Below are positions 54,301 to 62,478 of a stretch of DNA of 64,000 bases, one piece after another; positions within the stretch are counted from its first letter, which is position 1, and each line of letters begins with the position of its first letter. The notes under the pieces are model-generated. The model made no database searches, was not told where the DNA came from, and worked only from the letters and a program-made list of their open reading frames with translations. Position numbers and translations under genes: made by a program. The DNA is from Embleya sp042956465 (lineage in GTDB: Bacteria; Actinomycetota; Actinomycetes; Streptomycetales; Streptomycetaceae), in the NCBI RefSeq assembly GCF_042956465.1, contig NZ_JBIBGL010000002.1:186001-250000 (forward strand), written 5' to 3'.

Positions 54301-55367
54301 CCGGACTGGGCGACCACACCACCCGATTGAAGATCGGCTACGGCCTCGGCGAGAGCCGATACCCCGTGGTGTCCACCGAAGGCCACATCACCGCGGACGC
54401 GCCCCCCGACCTGTGGTCGTTCACCGCCGACGGTGACCTGATGATCTGGCCCGGCAACATCGTCCCGGCGCCGCAACAGTTCAACTTCAGGGCCCCGGCC
54501 GACCTTTCCGGCGGCATCCGCGTCGAGGCCGAGACGCACATCGGCGGCGGATTCACGACGCAGTCCAACTGCTGCGGCATCACCTGGTCCAAGAACGCCC
54601 AGGCATACCTGCCCAACGGCACCGGCACCGGCAGCCTCGCCTTCGACGTCCCCACCGAAGGAAACTTCAAGATCGAGCAGTATCTCACCGTCGCACCGGA
54701 CTTCGGCATCCTGGAGATGCGCCTGGACGGTGCCCTCCTGGGGAGCCCGACCGACACCTACAACCCGACCGTGAGCACCACCCGGGCGCATCAGGGCACC
54801 CGGCACCTCACCTCGGGACCGCACACGCTCACCTACACGGTCACGGGCCGGAACGGGGCGTCCACCGGCAGCGCCGCCGGGATCGACCTCGTGCGCCTGA
54901 CCCCGGACACCGGTGGCGTGAACCTCGTCGCCGACTCGGGCGTGGAACGACAGGCGACCGCCTTCCTGCAGCACCCGTGGTGGTCCAGGGGACGCACCGG
55001 AGCCGACATCAGCCTGGGGTTCGCACGCAGCGGCACCAACGAGGCATGGATCTGGCCTGCTCAGGGATCGGGCTGGAACAAGATCGTGCAACCGGTCTTC
55101 GTGAAACCGAACACCCGGTATCGACTGGGCGCCTGGATCCAACGCGGCACCAACGCCTCGGCGTACTTCGGCGCCATGCGCTGGAGCGAGGGGGCGATCA
55201 TCGCCGAGACACAACTGCCCACCGGCGCCTCGGGCGGCTACGCCTACCACGAACTCACCTTCGACACCGGCGATCTCGACCGCATCGACGTCTATGCGGG
55301 TACCTGGGACCAGGGAGCCGACCCCTGGATCCGCGTCGACGACCTGAGCCTGGTCCCGTTGTCCTGA
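51369..55367 (+). CDS. Large secreted DNRLRE / FG-GAP repeat protein
   Basis: A 1332-aa protein; ATG 51369 follows AAGGAG. Signal peptide (TAAITVIGGLVAGVLAAPAAHADG); N-terminal segment (VRRDGTWVDLDATLVV); a DNRLRE-type domain (about 330-530: VYIDPAWIP, LERAFWRMPVDLPGKT, NWNNQPGTIENWG); an Ig-like stretch (about 625-735); FG-GAP repeats with Asp-rich loops (GDITGDGSPDIVLPDRNGNLQ, GDLTGDGRTDLITAEDD); and C-terminal carbohydrate-binding-like domains (GIRVEAETHIGGGF; EAWIWPAQGSGWNKI). A wall or matrix adhesion role is likely. Divergent from the Rhs gene; such proteins often neighbour Rhs genes in Streptomyces. Confidence 0.75.
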   Translation: MGGVQRLGRTRSSTAAKTAAITVIGGLVAGVLAAPAAHADGTAEGPDAAIAAATRQAERTGTPVPIASMTTETDTAVANPNGTIGLTRTTSPVRVRRDGTWVDLDATLVVTGSGRLEPRATSSRVSFSGGGSTPLATLTRDGKRLAITWPTALPAPRLDGASATYPEVLPEVDLRVTATEEGGFAQVLVVKSAQAAKDPRLASLKLGTQTTGVTVTEDAHGNLTAQGPDGTTVFAAPAPMMWDSRTTAAPAGNQPPRAPSAQAARTDPTTHPGADPAGDPAAKPAPEHPGAASSSAPLDAAVTPDSITLTPEHSLLTAPDTVFPVYIDPAWIPIWRGSNLYTWVQSAYPTTPGYGRTDFNPGVGYQQWRSTTGLERAFWRMPVDLPGKTIRVAHFYATETYSAAASCSDSYPVTLYLTGAVDAGTNWNNQPGTIENWGTLDVAGAGRSGCGNRLVDYDVTGPIAARAGWSDVTLGLRANESRTAGNIAFKRFAKDASLYIEYNTAPATPWNLTVSPAPKNPTRGDCGWVGATNPATGGIRLAANIGDPDGHDVDGHFQLWDLSEGSSLADSGWIGYGPNGHEVAYYPGVLKDGHAYDWYVQAGDGELPGGYARGCSFSVDLTPPAVPTVESTDYPPSGSVPASSKRVGQPGGSFTFRSGDTGSGIDHYEYTFNDTLPIGGGGTSRFPAADGSLTIDDWTPTGWGTNLLVVQAVDRAGNRSQANTYTFYVPDNPDAPSVAGDITGDGSPDIVLPDRNGNLQLYRTDSGTDSGPLLVSNPANAPDLNADHTGWSKVATSHRTGNGIRTDELWAYKRDDGTPANSKLAVYRNSLSAGVPTPGLPANDNQYFSAANRVAVTRPPAFTCTGVCGTYAEDWSRVQQILAVGDLTGDGRTDLITAEDDGTGTHRSQLWLFRSTTNPASLAGPTLIGALDWQRYTLSTPGDNTGDGIPDLWARNLDTGDLFQYASRKKADGSPDPTGLGDHTTRLKIGYGLGESRYPVVSTEGHITADAPPDLWSFTADGDLMIWPGNIVPAPQQFNFRAPADLSGGIRVEAETHIGGGFTTQSNCCGITWSKNAQAYLPNGTGTGSLAFDVPTEGNFKIEQYLTVAPDFGILEMRLDGALLGSPTDTYNPTVSTTRAHQGTRHLTSGPHTLTYTVTGRNGASTGSAAGIDLVRLTPDTGGVNLVADSGVERQATAFLQHPWWSRGRTGADISLGFARSGTNEAWIWPAQGSGWNKIVQPVFVKPNTRYRLGAWIQRGTNASAYFGAMRWSEGAIIAETQLPTGASGGYAYHELTFDTGDLDRIDVYAGTWDQGADPWIRVDDLSLVPLS

Positions 55368-56512
55368 CCTTCGCCGAACCGGGTACGACGCCGGTGAAGT
55401 GCGCGTGCGCGGCCCACGAGAATCCGGGCGTGGGCCGCACACGAGCTGACCCGATGTCCGGCCCCGTGCGGGTCGAAGCCGGAGATCCGACCGGCACGGT
55501 CGGCTTCGAGCAATTGACCGAGCACCGCCCGGCACGTTAAGTTCCGGAGCATCCAGCCGTGGCGCTCCGCCACGGCCCAGCGAGGGGATCCCGGTGGCGC
55601 AGCACGCGCGACACAGCGACGGGGCGGTCATGTCCGCCGCCGGTTGGCTGCTGTCCGCCCGCCTCCACATCGACCTCGGCCGCGTCACCAGCGCCGCCTG
55701 TTGTAGCTGACCCAAGCGCGCGGCCAGGCCGCGCCGTCGGCGTTCCCTCGATCGGGGCCGAACCGCCGAGCCCGGCCATGCCACGCGTACCCGGTACGTC
55801 ACCGCACCCGGACCGACCGTTCGCCGACCGCATGCCGCATCCGACCGCTAGGCCGGTGGGAGCGGTCTCCCCGTCGAGCGGGATCCCCTCGAACGACCCG
55901 ATCACACCCGCCCGATACGTCGTGGACGGCCCTCCGTCGGCCTGAATTCGCCGACGGGACCGAGGAGATCGAGGAGGCCGAGCCGAGCCGACGGCGGCGA
56001 GGAGGAGATCTCCCGTCGAAGTCGCCTCCCTGCGCGGCCGATCACCCCGGCAACCCTGCGCTACACGCCAACCACGCGACCCACACAACCCACACGACTC
56101 ACACGCCCCACAGCACTCATACGGCCCGCAGCACTCACACAACCCACACAACCCACACAACCCACACGACCCACCGGCGCCTTCGGCTTGCTCGGCACTA
56201 CCAGCCCGTCGCCGATGGCACCACCCCTAGGCAGCCCCTGGACAACCCCTGATTACTCCACCGAAACCCCAGTCGAACCCACGGAAACCCCGATCGAGCC
56301 CGTACGAACCCCAATAGAGCCCGTACAAACCCCGGAAGAGCCTGCCGAAGCCCCGGAAGAGCCTGCCGAAGCCCCGGAAGAGTCCGCGGAAAACCCCAGC
56401 AGAACCCGACGCATCCGCAGAACCGGCAGAACCCCGCGCCACCCGCAGAATCCGCAGAACCCGCAGCACCGACAGAACCACCACCCGAACCACCCCCGAA
56501 CCGAGGTAACCC
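55368..56512. other. Long non-coding stretch with simple and 21-bp repeats
   Basis: About 1.1 kb without a supportable gene. At 56085-56175 there is an ACCCACACA-type simple repeat. At 56261-56395 degenerate 21-bp units (ACCCCAATAGAGCCCGTACAA-like, then CCGGAAGAGCCTGCCGAAGC-like, about six in all) precede the FMN reductase. The 21-bp array stays open in one frame (TPIEPVRTPIEPV, APEEPAE) but has no start with a ribosome site. Confidence 0.55.
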
Positions 56513-57175
56513 ATGGCAACCGTCCTGACCGTATGGGGCAGCCCCTCCGCGACCTCCCGCACCGGCGTCGTCGCCCGCCACGTTGCCGCCCGGTTGGCCG
56601 CCGACGGACACGACGTATCCACCCTCGCCGTGCGCGACCTGCCCGCGCAGGCACTGCTGCACGCCGACTTCGCCGATCCCCACCTGCGCGCCGCACTGGC
56701 CCGGGTCGCCGAGGCCGACGCCCTGGTGATCGCCAGCCCGGTGTACAAGGCCGCCTACAGCGGCGTGCTCAAGACGTTCCTGGACGTACTCCCGCAGTTC
56801 GCGCTGCGCGGCAAGGAGATCCTGCCGGTGCTCACCGGCGGCACCCCCGCGCATGTCCTGGCACTCGACTACGCGCTGCGCCCGGTGCTCACCTCGCTCG
56901 GCGCCGACCACGTCGCACAGGGCTGGTTCGTCCACGAGCGGTTCGTCTCCGTCGAAGGCGGAATCGAAGCCCAGAGCGGGATCGAAGCCCGGGGCGGAAT
57001 CGACGCCCAGAGCGGGCCCGATGCCCAGGACGGGATCACGGCCCAGGTCGGGATCACGGCCGCCCAGGTCGGGATCAAAGCCCTGGGCGGGATCGAAGCC
57101 GAAGGCATCGCGCCGCTGGACGAGCTCGCCGACGCGTTCTCCGCCCGGCTGCGCCGCCTGGCCGCCGTCGCCTGA
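56513..57175 (+). CDS. ssuE: SsuE-like NADPH-dependent FMN reductase with a repeat insertion
   Basis: A 220-aa flavodoxin-like protein from ATG 56513. VLTVWGSPSATSRTG is the FMN phosphate loop; IASPVYKAAYSGVLKTFLD and PVLTGGTPAHVLALDYALRP are typical of SsuE/MsuE. It supplies FMNH2 to the monooxygenases encoded directly downstream. Between VEG and IAPLDELAD lie 49 residues encoded by a tandem repeat (56957-57103). Removing them leaves 171 aa, the normal family size. The insert lies after the core fold and before the last helix, so activity may be kept. Confidence 0.8.
   Translation: MATVLTVWGSPSATSRTGVVARHVAARLAADGHDVSTLAVRDLPAQALLHADFADPHLRAALARVAEADALVIASPVYKAAYSGVLKTFLDVLPQFALRGKEILPVLTGGTPAHVLALDYALRPVLTSLGADHVAQGWFVHERFVSVEGGIEAQSGIEARGGIDAQSGPDAQDGITAQVGITAAQVGIKALGGIEAEGIAPLDELADAFSARLRRLAAVA
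56957..57103. repeat. In-frame 18-bp minisatellite within the FMN reductase gene
   Basis: Seven 18-bp units and one 21-bp unit (consensus GGCGGGATCGAAGCCCAG, encoding G-G-I-E-A-Q). The length of 147 bp is divisible by three, so the frame is kept. It is flanked by conserved SsuE sequence on both sides. Confidence 0.9.
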
Positions 57176-57247
57176 CCCGCGCCGGTCGGCGCACCCGCCC
57201 GCCGACCCGGCCGGGGGCCGACCCACCCGTATGACAAGGGAGTTCGC

Positions 57248-58375
57248 ATGACCACCGGCCACCTCCACCTCGGTGTCGCGCTCGACGGCGCCGGCCGCCA
57301 CCCCGCCGCGTGGCGCTCGCCGCACGCCCGCCCCGCAGAGTTGTTCGATCCGCGCTACTGGGTCGAGCTGGCCCGCACCGCCGAACGCGGCCTGCTCGAC
57401 TTCGTCCGACTCGACGACTCGCTCGGCCCACCGTCGGCCCGGATACCGGGCCGCCTCGACGCGGTCTCGGTGGCCGCGCGGCTCGCCCCGGCGACCGGCT
57501 CGATCGGCCTGATCCCCGCCGCGACCACCACCCACACCGAGCCGTTCCACGTATCCACCTCGATCGCCACCCTCGACCACGTCAGCCGAGGCCGCGCCGG
57601 CTGGTGGCCGCAGCCCTCCCGTACCGCCGCCGAGGCCCGGCACTTCGGCCGCAAACCGGTCGCCCCCGCCGGTGAACTCACCGACGAACAGGCCGAATTC
57701 GTCGACGTGGTCGGCCGGCTGTGGGACAGCTGGGAAGACGACGCGATCATCCGCGACATGGCCACGAGCCGGTTCCTGGACCGGAACAAGCTGCACTACG
57801 TGGACTTCGAGGGCACCTACTTCGACGTCCGCGGCCCCTCCATCACACCGCGCCCACCGCAGGGCCGGCCGGTGATCGGGATCACCGTGGACGGCCCCGA
57901 CACGCTGGAGATCGCCGCCCGCTTCGCCGACGTGCTCTTCGTCGACGCGTCCGGACCGGACGAGGCCCGCCGACTGCGCGAGCGCGCGCACGCCATCGCC
58001 GAGGGCAACGACCGCGACCCCGGCGAACTGCGGGTACTCGCCGAGATCACCGTGTACCTGGCCGCCACTGACGCGGATGCGCGTCGCGAACGCAGCCTCC
58101 TGGACGCACGGTCCGACGTGCCGGTCCCCGGCGGGCTCGGCTTCACCGGCACCCCCGAGGCCCTCGCGGACCGCCTGGCCGGCTGGTACGTCGGCGGCGC
58201 GGTCGACGGCTTCACACTGATCCCGGGCGTACTGCCCTACGACCTCGACCGGATCGTCGAGGACCTGGTGCCGATCCTGCGCGAACGCGGCCTGGCCCGA
58301 CAGGCGTACACCGCCGACACCCTGCGCGGACACCTGGGCCTGTCGCTGCCCGCCAACCGCTACGCCCGGACCTGA
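57248..58375 (+). CDS. Luciferase-like (LLM) flavin-dependent monooxygenase
   Basis: A 375-aa protein; ATG 57248 follows AAGGGAG. TIM-barrel LLM family of the NtaA/SnaA/DszA branch: WVELARTAERGLLDFVRLDD, GLIPAATTTHTEPFHVSTSIATLDHVSRGRAGW (in two parts about 85-120), LHYVDFEGTYFDVRGP and PPQGRPVIGI. It uses reduced FMN from SsuE to attack C-S or C-N bonds. The substrate is not deducible. Followed by the next gene after 10 bp. Confidence 0.85.
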   Translation: MTTGHLHLGVALDGAGRHPAAWRSPHARPAELFDPRYWVELARTAERGLLDFVRLDDSLGPPSARIPGRLDAVSVAARLAPATGSIGLIPAATTTHTEPFHVSTSIATLDHVSRGRAGWWPQPSRTAAEARHFGRKPVAPAGELTDEQAEFVDVVGRLWDSWEDDAIIRDMATSRFLDRNKLHYVDFEGTYFDVRGPSITPRPPQGRPVIGITVDGPDTLEIAARFADVLFVDASGPDEARRLRERAHAIAEGNDRDPGELRVLAEITVYLAATDADARRERSLLDARSDVPVPGGLGFTGTPEALADRLAGWYVGGAVDGFTLIPGVLPYDLDRIVEDLVPILRERGLARQAYTADTLRGHLGLSLPANRYART

Positions 58376-58385
58376 GGAGCCACCG

Positions 58386-59867
58386 ATGCCCCGACCCGGC
58401 AACCCGCAGCCGCCCCGCGACCACCGGCGCGGCACCCCGTCCCGCAGCTCGCACCCCGGCGGCCCACACCCCGGCAGCCCCTCGTCCCGTGCCCCCCGGC
58501 ACCACCGCACCCACATCCATCTCGCCGCGCACTTCCCCGGCGTCAACAGCACCACCGTGTGGAGCGATCCACGCTCGGGCAGCCAGATCGACTTCGACTC
58601 CTTCGAGCACCTCGCGCGCACCGCCGAGCGCGGCAGGTTCGACTTCTTCTTCCTGGCCGAGGGACAACGCCTGCGCGAACACCACGGCCGCATCTTCGAA
58701 TTGGACGTCGCCGGCCGCCCCGACGCACTCACCGTGCTGGCCGCACTGGCCGCGGTCACCGACCGGATCGGACTGGCCGCAACCGCCACCGCCACCTACA
58801 ACGAGCCGTACGAACTCGCCCGCAAGATCGCCTCGCTGGACCACCTCAGCGCCGGCCGCGCGGCCTGGAACGTGGTCACCTCACCGGACGCCTGGACCGG
58901 GGAGAACTTCCGCCGCGGCGGCTTCCTCCCGCGCGAGGAACGCTACGAGCGGGCCATCGAGTTCGTCGAGGCGGCCCGCACGCTGTGGGACAGCTGGGCC
59001 CCGGACGCGCACGTCGCGGACGCCGAGCAGGGCGTGTTCGCCGCGCCCGACGCGGGCCGATTCGACTATCACGGACGGCACTTCGCCATCGAGGGCCGCT
59101 TCACCGTGCCGCGCGGCCCGCAGGGGCGGCCGGTGCTGATCCAGGCCGGCGACTCCGAGGACGGCCGCGAATTCGGCGCCGCGCACGCGGACGTGATCTT
59201 CTCCCGGCACGCCGAATACGACGCCGGCCGGGCCTTCTACGCGGACATGAAGGGCCGCGCGGCCCGGCACGGGCGCAGCCCGGACGAGCTGAAGATCCTG
59301 CCCGCGGTCACCGCGGTGATCGGCACGACCGCCGAGGAGGCCCGGGAAAAGGCCGCCTGGATCCGTCGACAGCAGGTCAGCCCACAGAACGCGATCCAGT
59401 TCGTCGAACAGGTGTGGGGCCGAGACCTGTCCGACCTGGACCCGGACGGCCCGCTCCCGGACTTCGACCCGGTCACCGACGGCACCTCGATCGCCCGGGG
59501 CCGGGTCCGCACCGGGGCAGACCCGCTGGAACTGGCCCGCACCTGGCGCGAACTCGCGGCGGCCAAGGGCGGGCTGAGCCTGCGCGAGGTGGTCGTGGAG
59601 GTGTCCGCCCGACAGACGTTCATCGGCACCGCCGAACACGTCGCCGACCGGATGGAGGTGCACGTGCGCGACGGCGCGAGCGACGGCTTCATCCTGGTCC
59701 CGCACCTGACCCCGGCCGGCCTGGACGAGTTCGTCGACCAGGTGGTGCCGATCCTCCAGGAACGCGGCGTCTTCCGCGGCGAATACGAGGGCACCACCCT
59801 GCGCGAACACCTGCACCTGCCGGAGCCGCGCCCGGCCGGCGCACAGCGCGCCGACGTGGCGGTGTGA
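58386..59867 (+). CDS. NtaA/SnaA/DszA-family flavin monooxygenase
   Basis: A 493-aa protein from ATG 58386, with GAGGAG overlapping the previous stop region. The first 40 residues are Pro/His/Arg-rich and non-conserved; the fold starts at HIHLAAHFPGVNSTTVW. Family marks include RFDFFFLAEG, ATATATYNEPYELARKIASL, GRAAWNVVTSP, FDYHGRHFAIEGRF and GPQGRPVLIQAGDSEDG. It is expected to work with the upstream FMN reductase on an organosulfur or amine substrate. A tail (EYEGTTLREHLHLPEP) is typical of the branch. Confidence 0.85.
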   Translation: MPRPGNPQPPRDHRRGTPSRSSHPGGPHPGSPSSRAPRHHRTHIHLAAHFPGVNSTTVWSDPRSGSQIDFDSFEHLARTAERGRFDFFFLAEGQRLREHHGRIFELDVAGRPDALTVLAALAAVTDRIGLAATATATYNEPYELARKIASLDHLSAGRAAWNVVTSPDAWTGENFRRGGFLPREERYERAIEFVEAARTLWDSWAPDAHVADAEQGVFAAPDAGRFDYHGRHFAIEGRFTVPRGPQGRPVLIQAGDSEDGREFGAAHADVIFSRHAEYDAGRAFYADMKGRAARHGRSPDELKILPAVTAVIGTTAEEAREKAAWIRRQQVSPQNAIQFVEQVWGRDLSDLDPDGPLPDFDPVTDGTSIARGRVRTGADPLELARTWRELAAAKGGLSLREVVVEVSARQTFIGTAEHVADRMEVHVRDGASDGFILVPHLTPAGLDEFVDQVVPILQERGVFRGEYEGTTLREHLHLPEPRPAGAQRADVAV

Positions 59868-59924
59868 GCACCGAACACCGGAGCGTGCGCGCACTCCCGG
59901 CCCCACACCGCCGCGCCGGCGAGA

Positions 59925-60869
59925 TCAGCTCCAGTCGTTGAGCGCGATCGAGACCCCCGACGCCGCCGGGCCACGACAGTGGCTCCGGTGGTTTCGGGCG
60001 ATGTGGTCCAGCCGCAGGTTGTCGCGGAACGCCGGGATGCGATTCAACCGCCGCGCGTACGCCCACAGATGCGGATGCGCCGCGAGCCGGTGCACGTCCT
60101 GGGCGTCCAGGTGCCGCTTGTGCACCGCGTCCAGGTGCACGAGCGTGGTCCACAACTGCACGTCCGCCGCGGTGAGCGTGTCACCGAGAAGGAACGGCCG
60201 GGCCGCGAGCCGGCGTTCGGCCACCGCCAGGGTCGCCGTGACGATGCCCATCGCCTCGGCCCGACGCGGGCCCGCCGACGCCCGCCCGGCCCGCTGTGCG
60301 GCATCGGTGACATCCTCCTCGAACAGGGTGTCCAACGCGCACAGTTCCTCGGCCCGCTCCGCCGGATACAACGCGTGGCCGGTGCCGAATCCGGTCGCCA
60401 GGTCGCGCAGGATGTGCGGCGCATGGTTGCTGACGATGCGTCCGCTCCACCGATCCCACAACACCGGCACACTCACCGGGCCGTCGTAGTGGTACTCGGT
60501 CGCCTCGTACGCCTCGCGCAGGAACGCGAACCCGCCGTTGGGGTCCAGGCCGTGGCCGTCCCCGTCCCGAAACGCCCAGCCGCGCCCGTCCCGGACCGGA
60601 TCCACCAGCGACGTGCCCACCACTTCGCCCAGACCCGCGAGGTCGCGCGTGATGGCCACCCGCAGCGAACGCGGGCAGGCCAGGCACAGGTAGAGGTGGT
60701 AGCGGTTGGCCTCGGCACGGAAACCGGCGCCGATCCGGCCGCGGAAGCGCTGCATCGGCGGGCGGATGGTCTCCAGGCCCGGCAGCGGGGATCCGGAGTG
60801 GCGGACGCGGTAGCGCCCGTGGGTGCGGAAGTCGATCGGTCCGGCGGCCTTCGGGGGTGTCGTGGACAT
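59925..60869 (-). CDS. Second glutathionyl-hydroquinone-reductase-like protein
   Basis: A 314-aa protein from ATG 60869 with GAGGGAG upstream. Same fold as the protein at 40889-41788: HLYLCLACPRSLR carries the candidate catalytic Cys (CxxC-like CLAC, where the paralogue has SHGCPWAH); VPVLWDRWSGRIVSN and PFLLGDTLTAADVQLWTTL follow. The altered active-site context suggests a different thiol or substrate. Convergent with the monooxygenase pair; may remove reactive products of the cluster. Confidence 0.8.
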   Translation of the reverse strand: MSTTPPKAAGPIDFRTHGRYRVRHSGSPLPGLETIRPPMQRFRGRIGAGFRAEANRYHLYLCLACPRSLRVAITRDLAGLGEVVGTSLVDPVRDGRGWAFRDGDGHGLDPNGGFAFLREAYEATEYHYDGPVSVPVLWDRWSGRIVSNHAPHILRDLATGFGTGHALYPAERAEELCALDTLFEEDVTDAAQRAGRASAGPRRAEAMGIVTATLAVAERRLAARPFLLGDTLTAADVQLWTTLVHLDAVHKRHLDAQDVHRLAAHPHLWAYARRLNRIPAFRDNLRLDHIARNHRSHCRGPAASGVSIALNDWS

Positions 60870-61422
60870 ACGGGTCTCCCTCGCGCAGGTCATGAGTGTG
60901 GCAACGGTCGAGGCGGCACGGCACGGCGCGATCCGACCCCGATGCGGGCGGACCGGTGGCGTGGAACTCAGACCGAGCGACAACTCGCGCTGCACACGCG
61001 CAGGAAGTCGATGTGTCGGCGAATCAGGAGATGGACGGCGATCAGGACCCGCGCCCTCGGCAGTCCCGGGCGGGGGCCCGCGTGACACACGCAGCCGTCC
61101 ATGGCTCGGATTATTCGCGCTCGGGACACCTCCCCGCAAGAGCCTTACACCGATCCACACACCCCACCGACCGACCCGGACCGGACCCGACCGACCCGAC
61201 TCCGGCCGAGCGGCCCCGACCAACCGGAGGCGACCCGCCCGGACGCAACCGCCCGCCGCCGCCCACACCCGGCCCGACCCGCCCCCGACCCCCACCACAC
61301 CCGGCCGACCCGGCAAGGCCCCGCCCACCCGGCCCGGATACTCGCCGACCCGGCCGGAGACACCCCGGCCGCGCCGAGATCGCCCCACCCCCGCCCCCAA
61401 ACCCCCGCCTTCAACGCCGAGT
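60870..61422. other. Intergenic C-rich stretch, no gene
   Basis: About 550 bp. The right part (61140-61400) is extreme C-rich, Pro/Arg-looking sequence with irregular CCGACCC-type repetition. Long frames here have no starts or family signal. It lies before the GST-like gene start and after the stop of the LLM gene. Confidence 0.4.
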
Positions 61423-62478
61423 TCAGGCCACCTGCTCCCAAACCCGCGAGGGAAGCGCGGCCCGCAGCACCGGTGCCACCTCGCCCGCGAACAACTCCAG
61501 GACCGCCCGCCGCTCCGCCCCGTCCAGCCCCTCCGTCCCGATCGCCTGCACCTGGTGCCCGTAGGCCGCGTGGTAGCGCCCGATCTTGTCCACGATCTGC
61601 GCCGGACTACCCACCAGCGCCGGGCCGTTGGCGATGTTGTCCTCCAACGACGTGAACGGCGAACGATTGTGCCGCGCCGCAGCCGACCCGGCGAACGCGT
61701 CGTAGTAGGGCCGATACCGCGCCAGCGCCTCCTGCGACGTGGGCGCCACATAACAGCCACCCGCGCCCGAGCCCACCACCGCGTCCGCCGGGTCGCGCCC
61801 GTACGCCGCCCAGCGCTCGCGATAGTGCTCGATCAAATCGGCGTACTTGGCCATCGGATGGAAGCCGTTCGCGGTGAACAGCGGATCACCCCACTTCGCC
61901 GCCAACTCCGTGGACGCCCGGCTGGTCGCGCTGCCGTGCCAGATCACCGGAGGCCGCCCCCGCGGACGCGGGAACGGCCGCGGATGGGTCGTCACCTCGT
62001 GCAGCGGACTGCGAAAACGCCCGGACCAGGTGACCTTCTCCTCGCTCCACAACCGGCGCAGCAGCTCGAACTTCTCCTCCTGCAACTCCCACTGGTCGTC
62101 CTCGGAGAGCCCGAACAACCCGAAGTGCCGCGGATCGTTGCCCTTGCCGACCATCAGATCCAGCCGGCCCCGGGACAACTGGTCCAGCGTCGCGTAGTCC
62201 TCGGCGACCCGGACCGGATCCAGCACGCTGATCACCGTCAGCGTGGTCAACAGCCGAATGCGCGAGGTGCGCTGCGCGACCGCCGCCAGGATCACCGGCG
62301 GCGCCGAGGACAGGAACGGCTCGCCGTGCCGCTCGCCCACCCCGAACGCATCGAAACCCAACTCCTCGGCCAGCGCCGCCGTTTCGACCAGCTCCGCCAA
62401 CTGCTCGTGCGCCGGCGCACGCCGCCCGGTGATCGCATGCGGGGCATTGGCACCCAGAGTGAACACCGCGAACCTCAT
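61423..62478 (-). CDS. LLM-class flavin-dependent monooxygenase, alkanal-type branch
   Basis: A 351-aa protein from ATG 62478, overlapping the stop of the ABC gene (ATGA 62475-62478). Luciferase-like barrel: ELVETAALAEELGFDAFGVGERH, RIRLLTTLTVISVLDPVRVAEDYATLDQLSRGR (in two parts about 75-110), PPVIWHGSATSRAST and GSPAQIVDKIGRYH. It belongs to a different LLM branch from the two plus-strand enzymes. Coupling to an importer suggests it acts on the imported compound. Confidence 0.85.
   Translation of the reverse strand: MRFAVFTLGANAPHAITGRRAPAHEQLAELVETAALAEELGFDAFGVGERHGEPFLSSAPPVILAAVAQRTSRIRLLTTLTVISVLDPVRVAEDYATLDQLSRGRLDLMVGKGNDPRHFGLFGLSEDDQWELQEEKFELLRRLWSEEKVTWSGRFRSPLHEVTTHPRPFPRPRGRPPVIWHGSATSRASTELAAKWGDPLFTANGFHPMAKYADLIEHYRERWAAYGRDPADAVVGSGAGGCYVAPTSQEALARYRPYYDAFAGSAAARHNRSPFTSLEDNIANGPALVGSPAQIVDKIGRYHAAYGHQVQAIGTEGLDGAERRAVLELFAGEVAPVLRAALPSRVWEQVA

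Noticed and set aside
51342..55802. 1486-codon open frame antisense to the DNRLRE gene
   Set aside because: Shadow frame; the plus strand has a ribosome site, signal peptide and recognisable domains.
56188..56512. Pro/Glu-repeat protein before the FMN reductase
   Set aside because: The open frame is a product of a 21-bp minisatellite; no ribosome site or signal, and it would run out of frame into the reductase gene.
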